Shown: in pieces, positions 1-11,700 of the stretch
Layout of the letters: every line of letters begins with the position of its first letter
How positions within the stretch are numbered: position 1 is the first letter of the stretch
DNA from: Dyella sp. AtDHG13
GTDB taxonomy: Bacteria > Pseudomonadota > Gammaproteobacteria > Xanthomonadales > Rhodanobacteraceae
Assembly (NCBI RefSeq): GCF_003201105.1
Contig: NZ_QICJ01000002.1
Coordinates: forward strand, 1-64,000
Length of the DNA: 64,000 nucleotides
Direction: 5' to 3'
Made by a program: the position numbers and the translations under genes
The notes under the pieces: model-generated
Databases searched by the model: none
Told to the model about the DNA's origin: nothing
Seen by the model: only the letters and a program-made list of their open reading frames with translations

Positions 1-435
1 ACGCAAGCCAATGCGCATCGCCACCGGCCGCCCCGCCGCCAGCTGCATCGCCTGCAAGGGATACGGATCGGCCGGGTCCGACACCACCAGCGCCAGGCCC
101 TCCTCCCCCACCCGCACCGGCACCACGTGCTGCTGCTTCAGGAAACGCACCGACACATCCAGCTCCGCCGGCGGCATGTCCGGCGCCTCGCGCGCGGACA
201 AGAGCGGCGTATCGAGCAACTCCGACCAGGCTTCCGCCAGGTCGCGTTCGGACACCAGGCCCAGCCGCGCCATCAAGGCCGTCAGCGTGCCGTCGGGGGA
301 TTCCTCGTGCAGGCGGCGCGCGCGGGCGAGGTCGGTATCCTTCAGCCGCCCCTTGGCGAGCAGTTGGCGAAACAGCGGCGCCTCGTCGGCCAACGCCGAG
401 TCGTTACGATGAAGTGCAACCGCCTGCGAAGACAT
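1..435 (-). CDS. gspE: Type II secretion ATPase GspE, N-terminal part (cut by window edge)
   Basis: The visible 145 codons, read from an ATG at 435, encode the N-terminal regulatory domain of a GspE/PilB-type secretion ATPase. In the type II system this domain docks the cytoplasmic ATPase to GspL at the inner membrane. The protein opens with a helical segment (residues 15-75, including LARARRLHEE and LMARLGLVSERDLAEAWSEL). It continues with the alpha/beta fold typical of the family: RFLKQQHVVPV, then LALVVSDPADP, then LQAMQLAAGRPV. The Walker and zinc-binding regions lie outside the window. Inference: it is the first gene of a type II cluster running leftwards, which would export folded periplasmic enzymes. 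A PilB or MshE paralogue is possible from the N-domain alone. Confidence 0.8.
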   Translation of the reverse strand, partial: MSSQAVALHRNDSALADEAPLFRQLLAKGRLKDTDLARARRLHEESPDGTLTALMARLGLVSERDLAEAWSELLDTPLLSAREAPDMPPAELDVSVRFLKQQHVVPVRVGEEGLALVVSDPADPYPLQAMQLAAGRPVAMRIGLR

Positions 436-501
436 AAGCCTACTCGAACGCCATGATTCGCCACAGGCTGCCACGCGCGCATGACAGCTTGTCCTACATG
501 C

Positions 502-540
502 AAAAGAACGTGAGAGAGAGCCCCCGCCCTCTCCCACGTT
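502..540 (-). terminator. Rho-independent terminator after the phosphate-binding protein gene
   Basis: Read on the minus strand, an imperfect inverted repeat of about 14 bases (AACGTGGGAGAGGG with CTCTCTCTCACGTT, two G-U or mismatched pairs) is followed by CTTTTG. It starts 30 bases after the stop codon at 570. It would separate this gene from gspE. Confidence 0.6.
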
Positions 541-569
541 CCACGGCAAAACAACCACTGCTAAGTCGA

Positions 570-1859
570 TCAGGTACCCACGCAGCCCTGCACCTGGGTC
601 TGGGTGAGGCTGGTGCTCAGGAACGACAGGCCGGTGAACTGGCCGATGGTGCTGACCTGGCTGGTGATCGCGGAGTTGTACGGCGCCCACATCAGGTTCT
701 TCACAGCGGTGGTGTCCGAACCGTTGTGCGCGCTGTTGGCCAGCAGGTACGACACCGCCACGATCGGATAGCCCGACGACGGGTTGGCATAAGCCGAGGG
801 ATCGACCAGCGCGATGCACTGGGTGGACGGCGCACCGGAGATAGCGGCGATCACCGGGCGACCGGTGGTGGCGTCGGCACCGTTGATGACGCTGTTGTAG
901 TTGATGCTGGTGCTGCTGATGGACAGCGGCGAAGCGCCGAAGTCATTGAACGGATCCTTGCCGTTGACGGTGGCGGCACCGACGCCCGGCGGCAGCGTGT
1001 TGGCCGCTTCGACGTAGGCGATGGTGCCGTCCGTGGCGGCCACGGCGTTGGCAACGGCGGGGTTGCCGCTCTGGCCGCTCCAGGTGGACGGCAGGCCGCT
1101 GGTGAAGAACTTGGCGACGACGTTGGTGAAGGCCTGGTCGGTCACGAAATGCTGGCTGGCCGTGCCACCGCACACGGCGGACAGGTGGTTGCTGAAGCCG
1201 AAGCTGGTGCCGCTGCCGTCGGAGCGGTAGACGACCTTGATCGGGCCGGAAGCGCTGGAGATCTGGTTCCAGTCGGTGATCTTGCCGGAGAAGATCTGGC
1301 AGACCTGCGTGTCGTTCAACGCCAGCGAGCTCACGCCGGACTTGTTGAACGCAATGGCGACCGCGCCGGCGACGGCCGGGAACTCCACCGGGTAGCTGGT
1401 GGGACGATTCGTGCGGTAGTTGTTGTAGTCGGTGGCGCTGAGCGGCGAATCCGCACCGGCGAAGTTCGGCTGGGTCAGGTCGGGACGGCCGACGCCCGTG
1501 TCATTGGCGCCGAAGCCCGTCGGCGTCGGGCTGTCCGGGCAGGCGTTCTGCACGTTGTAGCTCACGCCACCGATCGTGCCGCCGGCCAGGATGTTCTTGC
1601 CCGCGCCACTGCCGGTCTGGCAGTAGTAGGTCTGCGGGTTGCCCGTCTGGGCGGAATACGCGGCAAGCAGCGAACCTTCCACCGGCGACAGCAGGCGATG
1701 CGAAACGTCCGCACCCGTGTAGCCGAGGGCCGGCAGCGTAGCGCCGCCGCCCACGAGGTTGGTGCCAGCCTGAGCGGCCGATGCAACAGCGGCCATACCA
1801 AGAACGAGCGCGCCCGCGAGCGCCTTCATGCGGGTATTTCCATTGGACCCGAAAATCAT
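570..1859 (-). CDS. PstS-like secreted phosphate-binding protein
   Basis: This is a periplasmic or secreted substrate-binding protein of the phosphate (PstS) superfamily, 429 residues. A signal peptide covers about residues 11-31 (MKALAGALVLGMAAVASAAQA). The mature start LVGGGATLPALGY matches the first strand and binding loop of PstS proteins. RSDGSGTSFGFSNHL near residue 213 is the typical phosphate-contacting S-G-T loop. The ATG at 1859 is chosen because AAGGGG lies six bases upstream; an internal ATG at 1829 would still keep the signal peptide. No pstCAB permease genes follow, and the gene sits beside type II secretion. It may therefore act as an exported phosphate scavenger rather than a transporter subunit. 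That role is inference. Confidence 0.75.
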   Translation of the reverse strand: MIFGSNGNTRMKALAGALVLGMAAVASAAQAGTNLVGGGATLPALGYTGADVSHRLLSPVEGSLLAAYSAQTGNPQTYYCQTGSGAGKNILAGGTIGGVSYNVQNACPDSPTPTGFGANDTGVGRPDLTQPNFAGADSPLSATDYNNYRTNRPTSYPVEFPAVAGAVAIAFNKSGVSSLALNDTQVCQIFSGKITDWNQISSASGPIKVVYRSDGSGTSFGFSNHLSAVCGGTASQHFVTDQAFTNVVAKFFTSGLPSTWSGQSGNPAVANAVAATDGTIAYVEAANTLPPGVGAATVNGKDPFNDFGASPLSISSTSINYNSVINGADATTGRPVIAAISGAPSTQCIALVDPSAYANPSSGYPIVAVSYLLANSAHNGSDTTAVKNLMWAPYNSAITSQVSTIGQFTGLSFLSTSLTQTQVQGCVGT

Positions 1860-2005
1860 GACAAACCCCTTGGCAGAAATACCTCCGGAATGGAGGCCAA
1901 ATATGTTTTACGTTGCAACAGTGACGCGGCGATTAAGAATTGAAGTAAATGAAAATGACGCAGGCATTACCGATATTCGCCGTTTTTTATTGGACAAATT
2001 TGGCA

Positions 2006-2022
2006 TGACACAAACGATGTCA
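2006..2022. promoter_or_regulatory. Inverted repeat upstream of the phosphate-binding protein gene
   Basis: TGACA and TGTCA form a perfect inverted repeat with a seven-base spacer, about 150 bases upstream of the start at 1859, in an AT-rich intergenic stretch (1860-2087). On the minus strand GTGACAT and GTGTCAT recur 12 bases apart. This resembles a PhoB box (CTGTCAT direct repeats, period 11) but with the wrong period. A phosphate-dependent operator is only a suggestion. Confidence 0.25.
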
Positions 2023-2087
2023 CGCAGGTGATGAATGCATGAAAGTTTTGCGAGCATTTAAATCACGACGCAAATCACACTTTCGCG

Positions 2088-2531
2088 TCAATCGATAAAT
2101 TCGCGGATCATCGTCGCGACCTCCGGATCGAGGCCGGGCTTGGACGAAAGCTCGTGAAGATCACGGCTGTCCATCTCGCGCACGACGCCGCGCACCGCGC
2201 TGCGGCGGCCTTCCTGGCACCAGACATTGAGCACGGGCACCAGCGGCAGCAGCGTGTCGGCGGCCAGCGCCTCGGGCACCGCGTCGATCTTGCGCCGCAG
2301 CCGGTTTCGCACCACGTAGCTGGAGCGCGCATGCCAGGCCACCACGGGATATTCGAGCAGCCGTCTCGAAAATGCCCGGCTGCATTGTCCGATCAAACGC
2401 TCCGCCGCCCTTTCCTGATGCGCGTCGATAAGCTGTCGCAACGCCTGGGAAAATGCCGCGAGGCGGCCGTTATCCCGAAGCTCTCCGGGTATTTCCATGG
2501 CCATTGGAATGAATAATCCATTACATCGCAC
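2088..2531 (-). CDS. Hypothetical protein, 147 residues
   Basis: I do not recognise this protein. It is soluble-looking, with no signal peptide or membrane segment, and rich in Arg, Leu and Ala with likely helices throughout (GRLAAFSQALRQLIDAHQER, then a basic stretch SYVVRNRLRRKIDAV). The tail MDSRDLHELSSKPGLDPEVA is acidic. It reads in the same direction as its neighbours but is separated from both: 228 bases to the phosphate-binding gene and 171 bases from the end of tpsA. The start is weak, with no clear ribosome site before the ATG at 2531 and other ATGs at codons 10 and 12. Coding status rests on length, codon use and the absence of a better frame. Confidence 0.5.
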   Translation of the reverse strand: MRCNGLFIPMAMEIPGELRDNGRLAAFSQALRQLIDAHQERAAERLIGQCSRAFSRRLLEYPVVAWHARSSYVVRNRLRRKIDAVPEALAADTLLPLVPVLNVWCQEGRRSAVRGVVREMDSRDLHELSSKPGLDPEVATMIREFID

Positions 2532-2569
2532 GGGTTCGATATCGATTAACCGGAAATAAGGAACCCAGG

Positions 2570-2676
2570 CCGGCGCACGGGGCGCGCCGGATTCGCTTGA
2601 CTGCCGATTTTCGAATGGTCAATCCGGGATTTTCCATTCGGTTTATGCGCGGCCGGGATGAAACACCACCGGCCGC
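2570..2676 (-). terminator. Two strong inverted repeats after tpsA
   Basis: Downstream of the tpsA stop at 2703, on the minus strand, are two hairpins. GCGGCCGG pairs with CCGGCCGC (2649-2656 with 2669-2676, 12-base loop), and CCGGCGC pairs with GCGCCGG (2570-2576 with 2584-2590). Neither is followed by a good T-run, so termination is plausible but unproven. Confidence 0.35.
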
Positions 2677-2702
2677 CAGTCCATGCCATCGCAGCCACGC
2701 GC

Positions 2703-5700
2703 TTATTCGGCAAGCCGTGCGCGCTCCTCCGGCGTCAGCTGTTCCTTTGCGCGCAGGCTGAGCTGCCCCGCGCCCAGTACCTGCACCGGACTGTTGGGGT
2801 CGTAACGCCGGCGACGATCCTTGTCGTTGATGGCGCCGGTGCCATCGCCGAAGCCGAGCACCTGCACCGAAATCACCGAGGGCAGCTTGTTGCGCGCATC
2901 GTCCTGCTGCTGTTTGTTCACGTCGTCCACGGCCTTGGTCACCGCATTGGCCGCGGCGCTAGCAGCGTTGAGCGCACCCACGTTCACCGAGGCCGCCACC
3001 GGCACGCCGATCTTTTCGCCCTGCACCTGGATGTTGTCCGCGTTCGCCACCTGCGCCGCCGCGACAATCAGGTTGCCCGAGACGCGAATGCCCGCATCAC
3101 CGGCGTCCACCGTGCCGCGTGGCGCGATCAGGTACACGTTGCCGGTCGGTGCGCCAGGGATCGTCTGCAGGGTCGCGATGCCGGCGCCGCTGACCTGCCC
3201 GCGCGCATCGATGCGGCACCATGCGTCCCACGTGCACAGATAGGTCGGCGGCGGAATTTCCGCGGTCGTCTTGGCGCCCTGGCCGGCATTGATGTCGCCG
3301 TTGGAACTCCACATCACCAGGCTGCCGCCCTGCTCCGTGAAGATGCGGCTCTGCGCCAGCAGCACGCTGCGGTCGGTGAAGATGTTGATGTCGCCCTTCT
3401 CCAGCGTCAGCACGCCCATGCTGTTGGGGCCCGCGATGACGTTGCCGCTGCTATCGGTGATGACAGGCGGCGCCGACGTGCTGCCGAGCAGGGCCTGTCC
3501 GCCCGGCCCCAGGATGGTGATGTCGCCGCCCTGCTGGGTCTGGATGGTGGAGCTGCGGATATCCAGGTCGCCAGTGTCCACCGTGGTGGCGGCGCCGTTG
3601 ACCCCGCCCTGCCCGGCGCCGTTGGAGGTGTAGCCCAGCGACGCGGGGAACAGCGCGCCGATCGCCGCGTAGCCGCGCGCGTACTTGCCGTAGTAAGGGC
3701 TGGAAGGGTCGTTGTAGTCGGCGCCCACCTGCGCAAGGATCTTGAACAGGGACTGCGATACGAACTGGCGCTGCACGTAGTCGGGCTGTTCGCCGAAGAG
3801 TTCCCGCGCCTGCTGCGGCGTCAGGTTCACCGTGAGCTTGTCCTGCGCGAAACCGGTATCGACCACCTGGCCGGCCACGCGCCTTTCCATGAACTGCACC
3901 AGTTCGGGCATCAGGTTGACGCCATCGGTGGTGCTGTCCACGTAACTGGCGATGAAGCGACCGACCTCCATGCCCGGTCCCACGCCATAGAGCACGTCGA
4001 TGTCCGCGCTCTCATGCGGCAGGTACGGGTTGATCAGATTGCCGATGGTCTCGATGCCGGTATAGCCGCCCTGGTTGATGGTCGCCACTGCGGCATTGCC
4101 CGCAACCTCCGTCTGGTTGGCCAGCGGGCCGATGTTGCGCCCGGCCTGGACGAGGAAACTGCCGGGACCACCGAGCAGCAACGCCGGCGCAAGCGTGTAG
4201 GCGCCATAGTCCTTCTTGCCGCTGTTGCCGTTAATGAAGAAGTTCGTGCTGATCTGCCCGTCGTAGATATCGCGCCCCGCGACGATGCGGGTGACGTCCG
4301 CGTCTCGCAGGTGCTGTCCCGAGAAGGACAGGTTCACGACGTCCCTGCCGGCGTAGACCAAGGCCGGCTTGTTGGGCAACAGCAGGAGCGAGCGATACAG
4401 GAAACCCGTGGGCGAAGTGATGCCGTCGGTCAGATCGCCGCCCATGGCGTAGATGCGCACCGGATCCGCATCGTCGGCGTGCAACGGGTCGGCCTGGTGC
4501 AACAGCGACGGGTCGGCACCCATGAGGTAGCTCGCCGCCCACAGATTGGAGGCGGAAGCACCGCCCGAGCCGCTGGGCTGCAGCGCCGAGGGAAGCAGGT
4601 CGGCCGACGCGTCGATCAGGCCAAGGTTGGATACATCCACGCCATTGGCCTGCATGGTGTAGACCTGCTGGCTGAGCTTGACGTTCTCGCCGGCCAGCAT
4701 GCTCAGGTTGCCCGTGGCCGACGGATACAGCGCGCCCGCGCCCCGCATGTCCACGTTGCCCGACAGTGCCTGCAGGTCGATCGTCGAAGGCAGGATGGCG
4801 CCCGGATTGAGGCCGGACTCGCTTGTGAGCTGGGCATTGGCCGTGTCGAACAGCATGGCCGGCACACTGAGGCTGTCGAGGACAACGTCACCCTGCGCGG
4901 AAGCCACCTGAACCGACGAGTTGGGGCTGTAGCTCTGCGAATCGAACCGTTGCGCAGGAAGCAGCCTGTTGATGGATGCCGTGTTGGTGTTGCCGCCCCC
5001 CGCCAGGTAAGACGGGTTGTAGATGCCGCCGATATCGGCGCCCAGCCTGGCCTGCACGTTGAACTGCGCGTCCTGCAGCGCCAGCAGCGTCGACACGCCG
5101 CTGGTGATGCCGCCAAAGTTGGAATTTGACGATGGCACGGTATAGCTGAGGTTGCTGCCGATAAGCCCGCCCGCGTGCATGTCGGCCGTACCCTTGGCGA
5201 CGAAGTACGCGCCGCTGAGGATGTTGCGTCCCGCATCCACACTCAGGTTGCCGCCGCCCACGGTGGTGATGCCGGTGCGGCTGGCGTTCGCATACCACGT
5301 GGTGGGAAGCGACACGGAAAGCTGGCTGATGTCGCCGCCGGCCGTCACCGATACATTGCCACCCACGCTCATCACGCCCTGGTCGAAGTTGGCAAAGTTG
5401 ATCGACGATGCGCTGCCGTCCGCGGCATTGCCCGTCTGCATCCACTGCCACCAGTACTGCGAAATGTCGGTGCCGGAAGCCCCCTTGGTCACGCGCCCCG
5501 TCGTATCGACCACGGACTGGATGGCGTTGATGTCGCCCTGCGCGGCAAGGCTCACGTCGCCGCCCTGCACCGGATTCACCTGGCCGGTGCTCAGCATGTT
5601 CGGCATGTACGGATCAGACAACGAATCGATCCAGGACGGACGGATGGCCGACACGGCCGTGCTGGCGGTGGTGCCATCGGCAGGCACGCCAGCGGTATAG

Positions 5701-8700
5701 ACGGCTGCCGGCGAGGCGGCGTCGAGCCAGTCGATATCGCCACCGGAGGCGATGTCGATGGATCCGCTGCCGGTACGCACGGTGGTCGGGAACAACCACG
5801 TCTTGCCGTTGTAGGGGCTGGCAGAGGGTGCGGTCAGGCTGTCCACGAACGCGAAATGGCCATCGAACGAGACATTGCCGCTGTTGGCCACCGTGGCGAG
5901 CGGGTCGGCACCGCCGGCGGCCGCTCCGGCGACGAAGCGGTAGGACGAGCTGGAGCCGCCGAGCAAGGTGGCCGACTGCAGCGATGCCGGACTGCCCAGC
6001 GACGGCATGTTCGACGGGCTGTTGTTGACGGCGCTCGCCGGGACATCCACATGGGTGGGCGGCGGTGGCGTGCCGCCACCGGACGTGAACGGATTGGCCG
6101 CCGGTGCGAACGGTGCATAGAAAAGCTGCGAGCCGATCAATGTGCTGCCGACGCGGTTGTACACGTAGCTCCAGTAGTTCAGATGCCCCGTGATGTACGT
6201 CGCGTAGTCGCTGGTGTAAGCGGTGTAGTCGGTGTCGGTGGGAAGCAGCAGCGGCGACGGTGTGGTGCTTCGCTTTGCGCTCGTCGCATTGAAATTGCCT
6301 TGCAGCCAGGCCTGGTAAGCCGACACGTAATCGGCGTAGTCGGTATAGGCCGACGGTTGCGGAGCGATCAGCGGCGTGGGCTGGTAGGCCAGGAAGTAGC
6401 GAGCCGAGTTGTTGTTGTACGCGGCAAACGCACCGGCCCAGGTGAGGCCCTGAGGATTCTTGTTGGTGTTGATCTCGCCAATATAGGCCTCGTAGTTCGT
6501 GTAGTAATTGGCGGACTGGCCTGCCAGGGGCGCTTGCAGCGGCTGGTAATACGGATCGTTGGCCAGGCTGGCCTTGCCGCCGCCCGGCGTGTAACCCACG
6601 CTGGCCGAACCCGGCTTGAGGTTGATGGTGCCGTTCCAGATGCCATTGGCATCCAGGTACTGCAGCGTGGCCCGATAGTTGGTCAGCGCCTGGTTGTAGG
6701 CGGGTTCAACCGGATCGGCTGCCGGCGCGAACGGCGCGTAGAAAAGCTGCGTGCCGATGGAAAGGGAGCCCACGCGCTGGAACACGTAGCCGAAATACGC
6801 CTTGTGTCCCGTGATGTAGCTCGCGTAGTCGGTCGTATACGCGGTGTAGTCCGTGTCCAGCGGCAACAACAGGGGCGAAGGCGTGGTCAGGCGTTTGGCG
6901 ATGGGGGCGCTGCCGAAGTTGGACTGCAGCCAGCTCTGGTAGGCCGACACGTAATCGGTATACGCGGTATAGGCGCCCGGTTGCGGCGCCACCAGCGTCG
7001 TTGGCGAATAGGCAAGGAAGTAGCGGCTCGGAACGTTGTTGATCAGGTAGAAATCGTAGGCCCAGGTGCCGACCTGGCCCTTGCCGATGTCGCCGATGTA
7101 GGCCTCGTAGTTGGTGTAGTAGTTCGCCGACTGCGCGGTCAACGGCGCCTGCACCGCCTGGTAATACGGGTCGGCGGTGATGTTTGCCTTGCCGCCGCCC
7201 GGCGTATAGCCCTGCGCGGCGTTGCCGGCATGCAGGTTGATGGTGCCGTTCCAGAGGTTGTTGGCATCCAGGTACTGCTGGCTGGCCTGGTACGCGGCAA
7301 GCGCGGTCGCATAGCCGTTGTCCGACGGCGGTGGCGCGGGCGGCGCCGGCGGTGGCGGTGGGTCGGCAAGCTGCGCGCCGCTGTTCTGCTGATAGAAGCC
7401 GTCGGTGATGCTGGCCTGGATGTCCAGGTCTCCGGCAGCGCGCACCGTGAGGATGGGCGCGAGCCCCTGGTAGCGATACGCCAGCACGATGCTGCCGTCC
7501 GGCTGCGTGGTGCCGGCGCCGAGGTTCCAGTTGGTGAGGACGGAAATCTTGCCCTGCAGCGCGCCATCCGCCGGGTTGTCCAGCTCGATCCCCGGCCGGA
7601 GCTGCACGTTGGCGATGCCCGCATAGCGGTTGCCGAAGGTGTAGCCCGGCTGCTGCACGTAGCCCATCAAGGTGCCGGCGCCCTTGCTCGCGTCGCCGTC
7701 GATGTAGCCGTAGAAACCGGCGTGATCGCCATTGGCCTGGGTGGGGATGAAATAGTCGTTCTGCAGGTACTGCTGCAGCTGGTCCGCGGTAGTGGGCGCG
7801 GCAAGCAAATTGCCCTTGGCATCGGCCCACTGGCCGGCGACCAGGGTTGGCGCACCGCTGAGCGGCGTATCGCCGTACCAGCCAGCCGGATCGATCACGC
7901 CGTCGAAATGGTATCTGCCCGATGTCGTATCCTTGGTGCTCCAGATGGCATACGGCTCGATGGTGACGACGCGCGCGCCCTTGATCGACGAGGTGTTGTC
8001 CACGGCGATGCGCACGTCTCCATCCGACAGCAGCGGCGCGCGCATGCTGACCGAGCCGCCGGAGAAGCTGTCGGACGAACCGCCCGACACATCGATCACC
8101 GCCCCGCTGCCCAGGTGGATATAGCCCGAGTCGGCGGCAGCCACGTTTTCATAGCCGTAGGTGCCGTTGTAGCCGCCGCCCGGCGTGCCGCTCGTGCCGA
8201 TGGCCACCGTGCCGCCACGCTGCGCGGGGATGCTGCTGGTCGCGATCAGGCGGCCTTCGATGTCCACGCCCTTGTTGCCGTACAGCGAGATGTTGCTGCC
8301 GGACGCGCCCGCCGCGTTCACGGTGCCGTCGATCAGCACCTGTCCGCCGCCGGCATCGCCCGCGCCGCCGCCGTTGGCGTTGAGATAGACGCGTTGTGCC
8401 GCCAGCGTGTGGCCGGCGGAAAGCACGAGGTTGCCCGCGCCGCTGCTCGCCTGGAACAGCCCGGTGGCACCCGCGCCGCCGGCGATGTCCACCAGCGCAT
8501 CCAGATCGAGCGCCCCGCCGCTGCCTACGGTGAAATAGCCCGCGCGGTAACCGCTGCCGGCGCCGCCCGACAAGCGGCCGCCCAGCGCCACCTGAGTGCC
8601 GGCCTGAAGCGTAAGGCTGCCTGCATCGCCGCCCGCGCTCGCGCCGGAAAAGTCGATGGCCGAACCCGGCGCAAGATTCACCGCGCCATGGTCGGACGTG

Positions 8701-11700
8701 ATGCTGAGCGCGCCGCCCGGCGCATAGGTGGTGGTGTCGTAGAAGGTCTTGTTGATGCCGGCCACGGAGAGCCTGCCGCCACCGCTTACGGTGACATCGC
8801 CATTCGTCGCTTCGATGTCGAGGTTGCCGGCCGGCGCGGCGACCGCCGTGCCGATGGATACCGAGCCGCCCGTCAGCTGCAGCGCACCGCCCATCACGCC
8901 CGCAGGCGCGACGCCCGCCGAGCCGGTGACATCGAGGGCGCCACTGGTGGTCAACTGCATGGTCGAAGCGTTGTCCGCCAGCAGCAACGGCGTGGCGAGG
9001 CTGACATTGGCCGCCCCGAATTGGAACGCGCCGTTGCCCTGCCCGCGCACGCTCTGCGCGGCCGTGGCGCTGAAGCTGCCGAAGCCGCTCAGGCCGGTGC
9101 TGCCGTTGCCGAAGTCCAGCTCGTTGGCGCGAACCGTGAACTGCCCGGGGCCGTTGGAGAACGCTGCGCTGCTCGCGCCGAGGTCGTTGGATAGGCTCAG
9201 GCGGTCCGCCGCGATGGTGACCGAGCCGCCGTTGCCGATGAAGGTACCCGCGCTCAGGCTGAGGTCGTGCGGCAGGTCGATATCGACATTGCCGTAGAAA
9301 CTGATGCCGTTGCGGCTGCGCAGCGTCAGGCTCTGCGCGTTGCGCAGCAGGCCCAGCGTGTCGGCGCCGATGACGAATCCTCCAGTGCCCGGCGCCAGCG
9401 TGGCGCCAGCGCCGAGGAACGAGATCTGGTTGCTGTAGCTGTCGATGGCCTGCGCCGACAGGGCCGCGGTCGGATCCACGCTGGTGGCGCCGCTGGCGTC
9501 CAGCGTCAGCGCGCTGCCGCCATCCACGCGCGCGCCCGCGCCGATCACCAGTTGCCCCACGCCCGCCGCCGAGGTGTTGTTGCGCACCACCGCGGCCGTG
9601 CCGTTCTGCGACACGCGCAGCAACGCGCCGTCGCCCTTGACCGCGGCGAGGGCATTGCCGGCGGCATCCGTACCGGCCACCTGGCCGAAGATCAGCGGAA
9701 TGCTGCCGGTGCCGTTGCCGCTGCCGGTGGCCGCCAGGGCGCTGCCGCCCTGCAGCACCACGCCCTGCGCGCCGGGGTTGCCGTTGCCGTCCGCCGCAAG
9801 CAGAACCTCCGGGCCCTGCAGCGGATGCGCCGCGTCGTTGGCCAGCACCACGCTGTCGGCCGAAACGCTGACCTGGTAGCCGCTGCCGGTGAACTGCCGC
9901 GAACCGCCGATCAACAGGCTGCCCGCACCGAGCGCATTGAGACCATCCACCGACAGCGTGAGATAGCCGTCCGTACCGGCCTGCCCTGCGTCGACGATCT
10001 CGATTGCCTTGTCGGAAATGTCCACCAGCGAACCGCGCCCGCCAGCGGCTGGCGTTGCCGTCAAGGTCGTGCCGAGGTTGAGCGACTGCGTGGCGGCCAG
10101 CGCCACGCGGCCCGCATCAGCCACGGCCGGCGGCGCGATCTGGCCGGCCTTGGTGGCGAGGCTGGAGAAGAAGGTGTCCGCGTCCGTGAGGCGATATTGC
10201 GAGTACTGCTGCCACACGCTTTCCGACTGCAGCAGGAAGGTGGTGTTGCGGGCGCCGCGGGCACCGGTCAGGGCGTCGGCAAAGTAGCCATTGACGCTGA
10301 GCGTGCCGTCGGCCTGCACCGCGCTGCGGCCGAACACCGTATCCGTCGCGCTGGTGTCCTGCACTACGCGATAGGCGCCCGGAAGCGTGGCGTACTGCGC
10401 CGGCAGCAGCGTGTAGTAGCCCGCCGGCAGGCCGGGCGCACCCGACAGATAGACCTGCTGCCCTACCGCGGGCGCGGCGTTGCCGAGCTTGTCGAATGCC
10501 GCATCGTGCGGCGCGACGGGCGAGGCATAGCCCGGTACGATCGCATAGACGGCGCGGCCATCCGCGTACTGCGGCACCTTGATGCCCGCAGTGCTGTTCT
10601 CGTAGCTGGTCTGGTACTGCGCCAGTACATCGCGTGAACCGCCGGTGCCCGTGACCCACTCGGACGCCTGCAAATGGCCGCCACCCGATACGTCCACGCC
10701 GGCGCCCGCATCCAGCGACAGCGCGCTGCCGTTGATCTCGATCTGCTTGGCCGGCGCGGCCGTGAGGTCGGCCGAGTCCCTGTTGGGATCGCCGTTGTAG
10801 CGCCACTCCACGCCATCGACCGTGGTGCCGAAGGGCACGGTCTGCCCGCCCAGCGAAACGGAGGTAAGGCTGCCCGGCGCCAGATGCACCGACTGCGTGA
10901 CCGCCAGCGGATACAGGCTGGGATCCACGCCAAAGGCGCGGGCCTGCGCGACGGGATCGCTCACGCCGAGCGCCAGCGTGCCGGACGGCACACGAAGCGT
11001 ACCCTGCTGCTCGATGTGATCCGCTGCCACCAGCAGTGCGCCGCCAGCGGAAAGCGGCGTCGTGCTGCTGCCGTTGGGGAGGAAGGTGACCGTGGTGGTC
11101 AGTGCCTGTCCCGCCGCATCCTTCAAACCGGAAGCGTTGGCATCGACGATGAAGGCGTAGTCGCTCGCAGGGTAGATCTGCGCAGCCTGGAACTGCAGGT
11201 TGCCCGTGGTGAACAGCAGCCCCGCGTTGCCGGCGCCGCCCGAGTAGGCAAACGCGGGCGTTTCGTAGAAGCGGATATCGCCCGTGGAATGGAAGTCGGC
11301 GTTGGCCCAGCGCTGCAGGTTCAGCCAGCCACCCAGGTCGATGAAGTCCGCGTTGACCTGCAGCCGCCCATCGCCCGCCAGCGCCGCCGGCGTCATCGGG
11401 GTCGCCACCGCAATTCCGTCGGCATTGACGCCCACGCCGGTGATGCCCACGTAGGGCGCGTTGATCTGTACGTTCGCGTTGCCCGTGGTGTAGCCGTTAG
11501 CCGCACCCGGCGCCGTCGCGCCCGCGGGAAGCGCCTGCAGCGCGGAGACATTGGCGGTGAAGGAGCGGCCCAGCGTGAGGTTGGTGTCGCCTGCGAAAGC
11601 CAGCGGCAGCACGACCTGCTTCGCCGACGAGCTGTACAACGTGGAAAGATCCGGACCGACCGACACCGACGTCACGCCGGAGCCCGCAAGGCGATCCACC

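Noticed and set aside
6097-7315. Assembly duplication explaining the tpsA repeat
   Set aside because: The copies differ at many positions and by several indels, so they are genuine old repeats.
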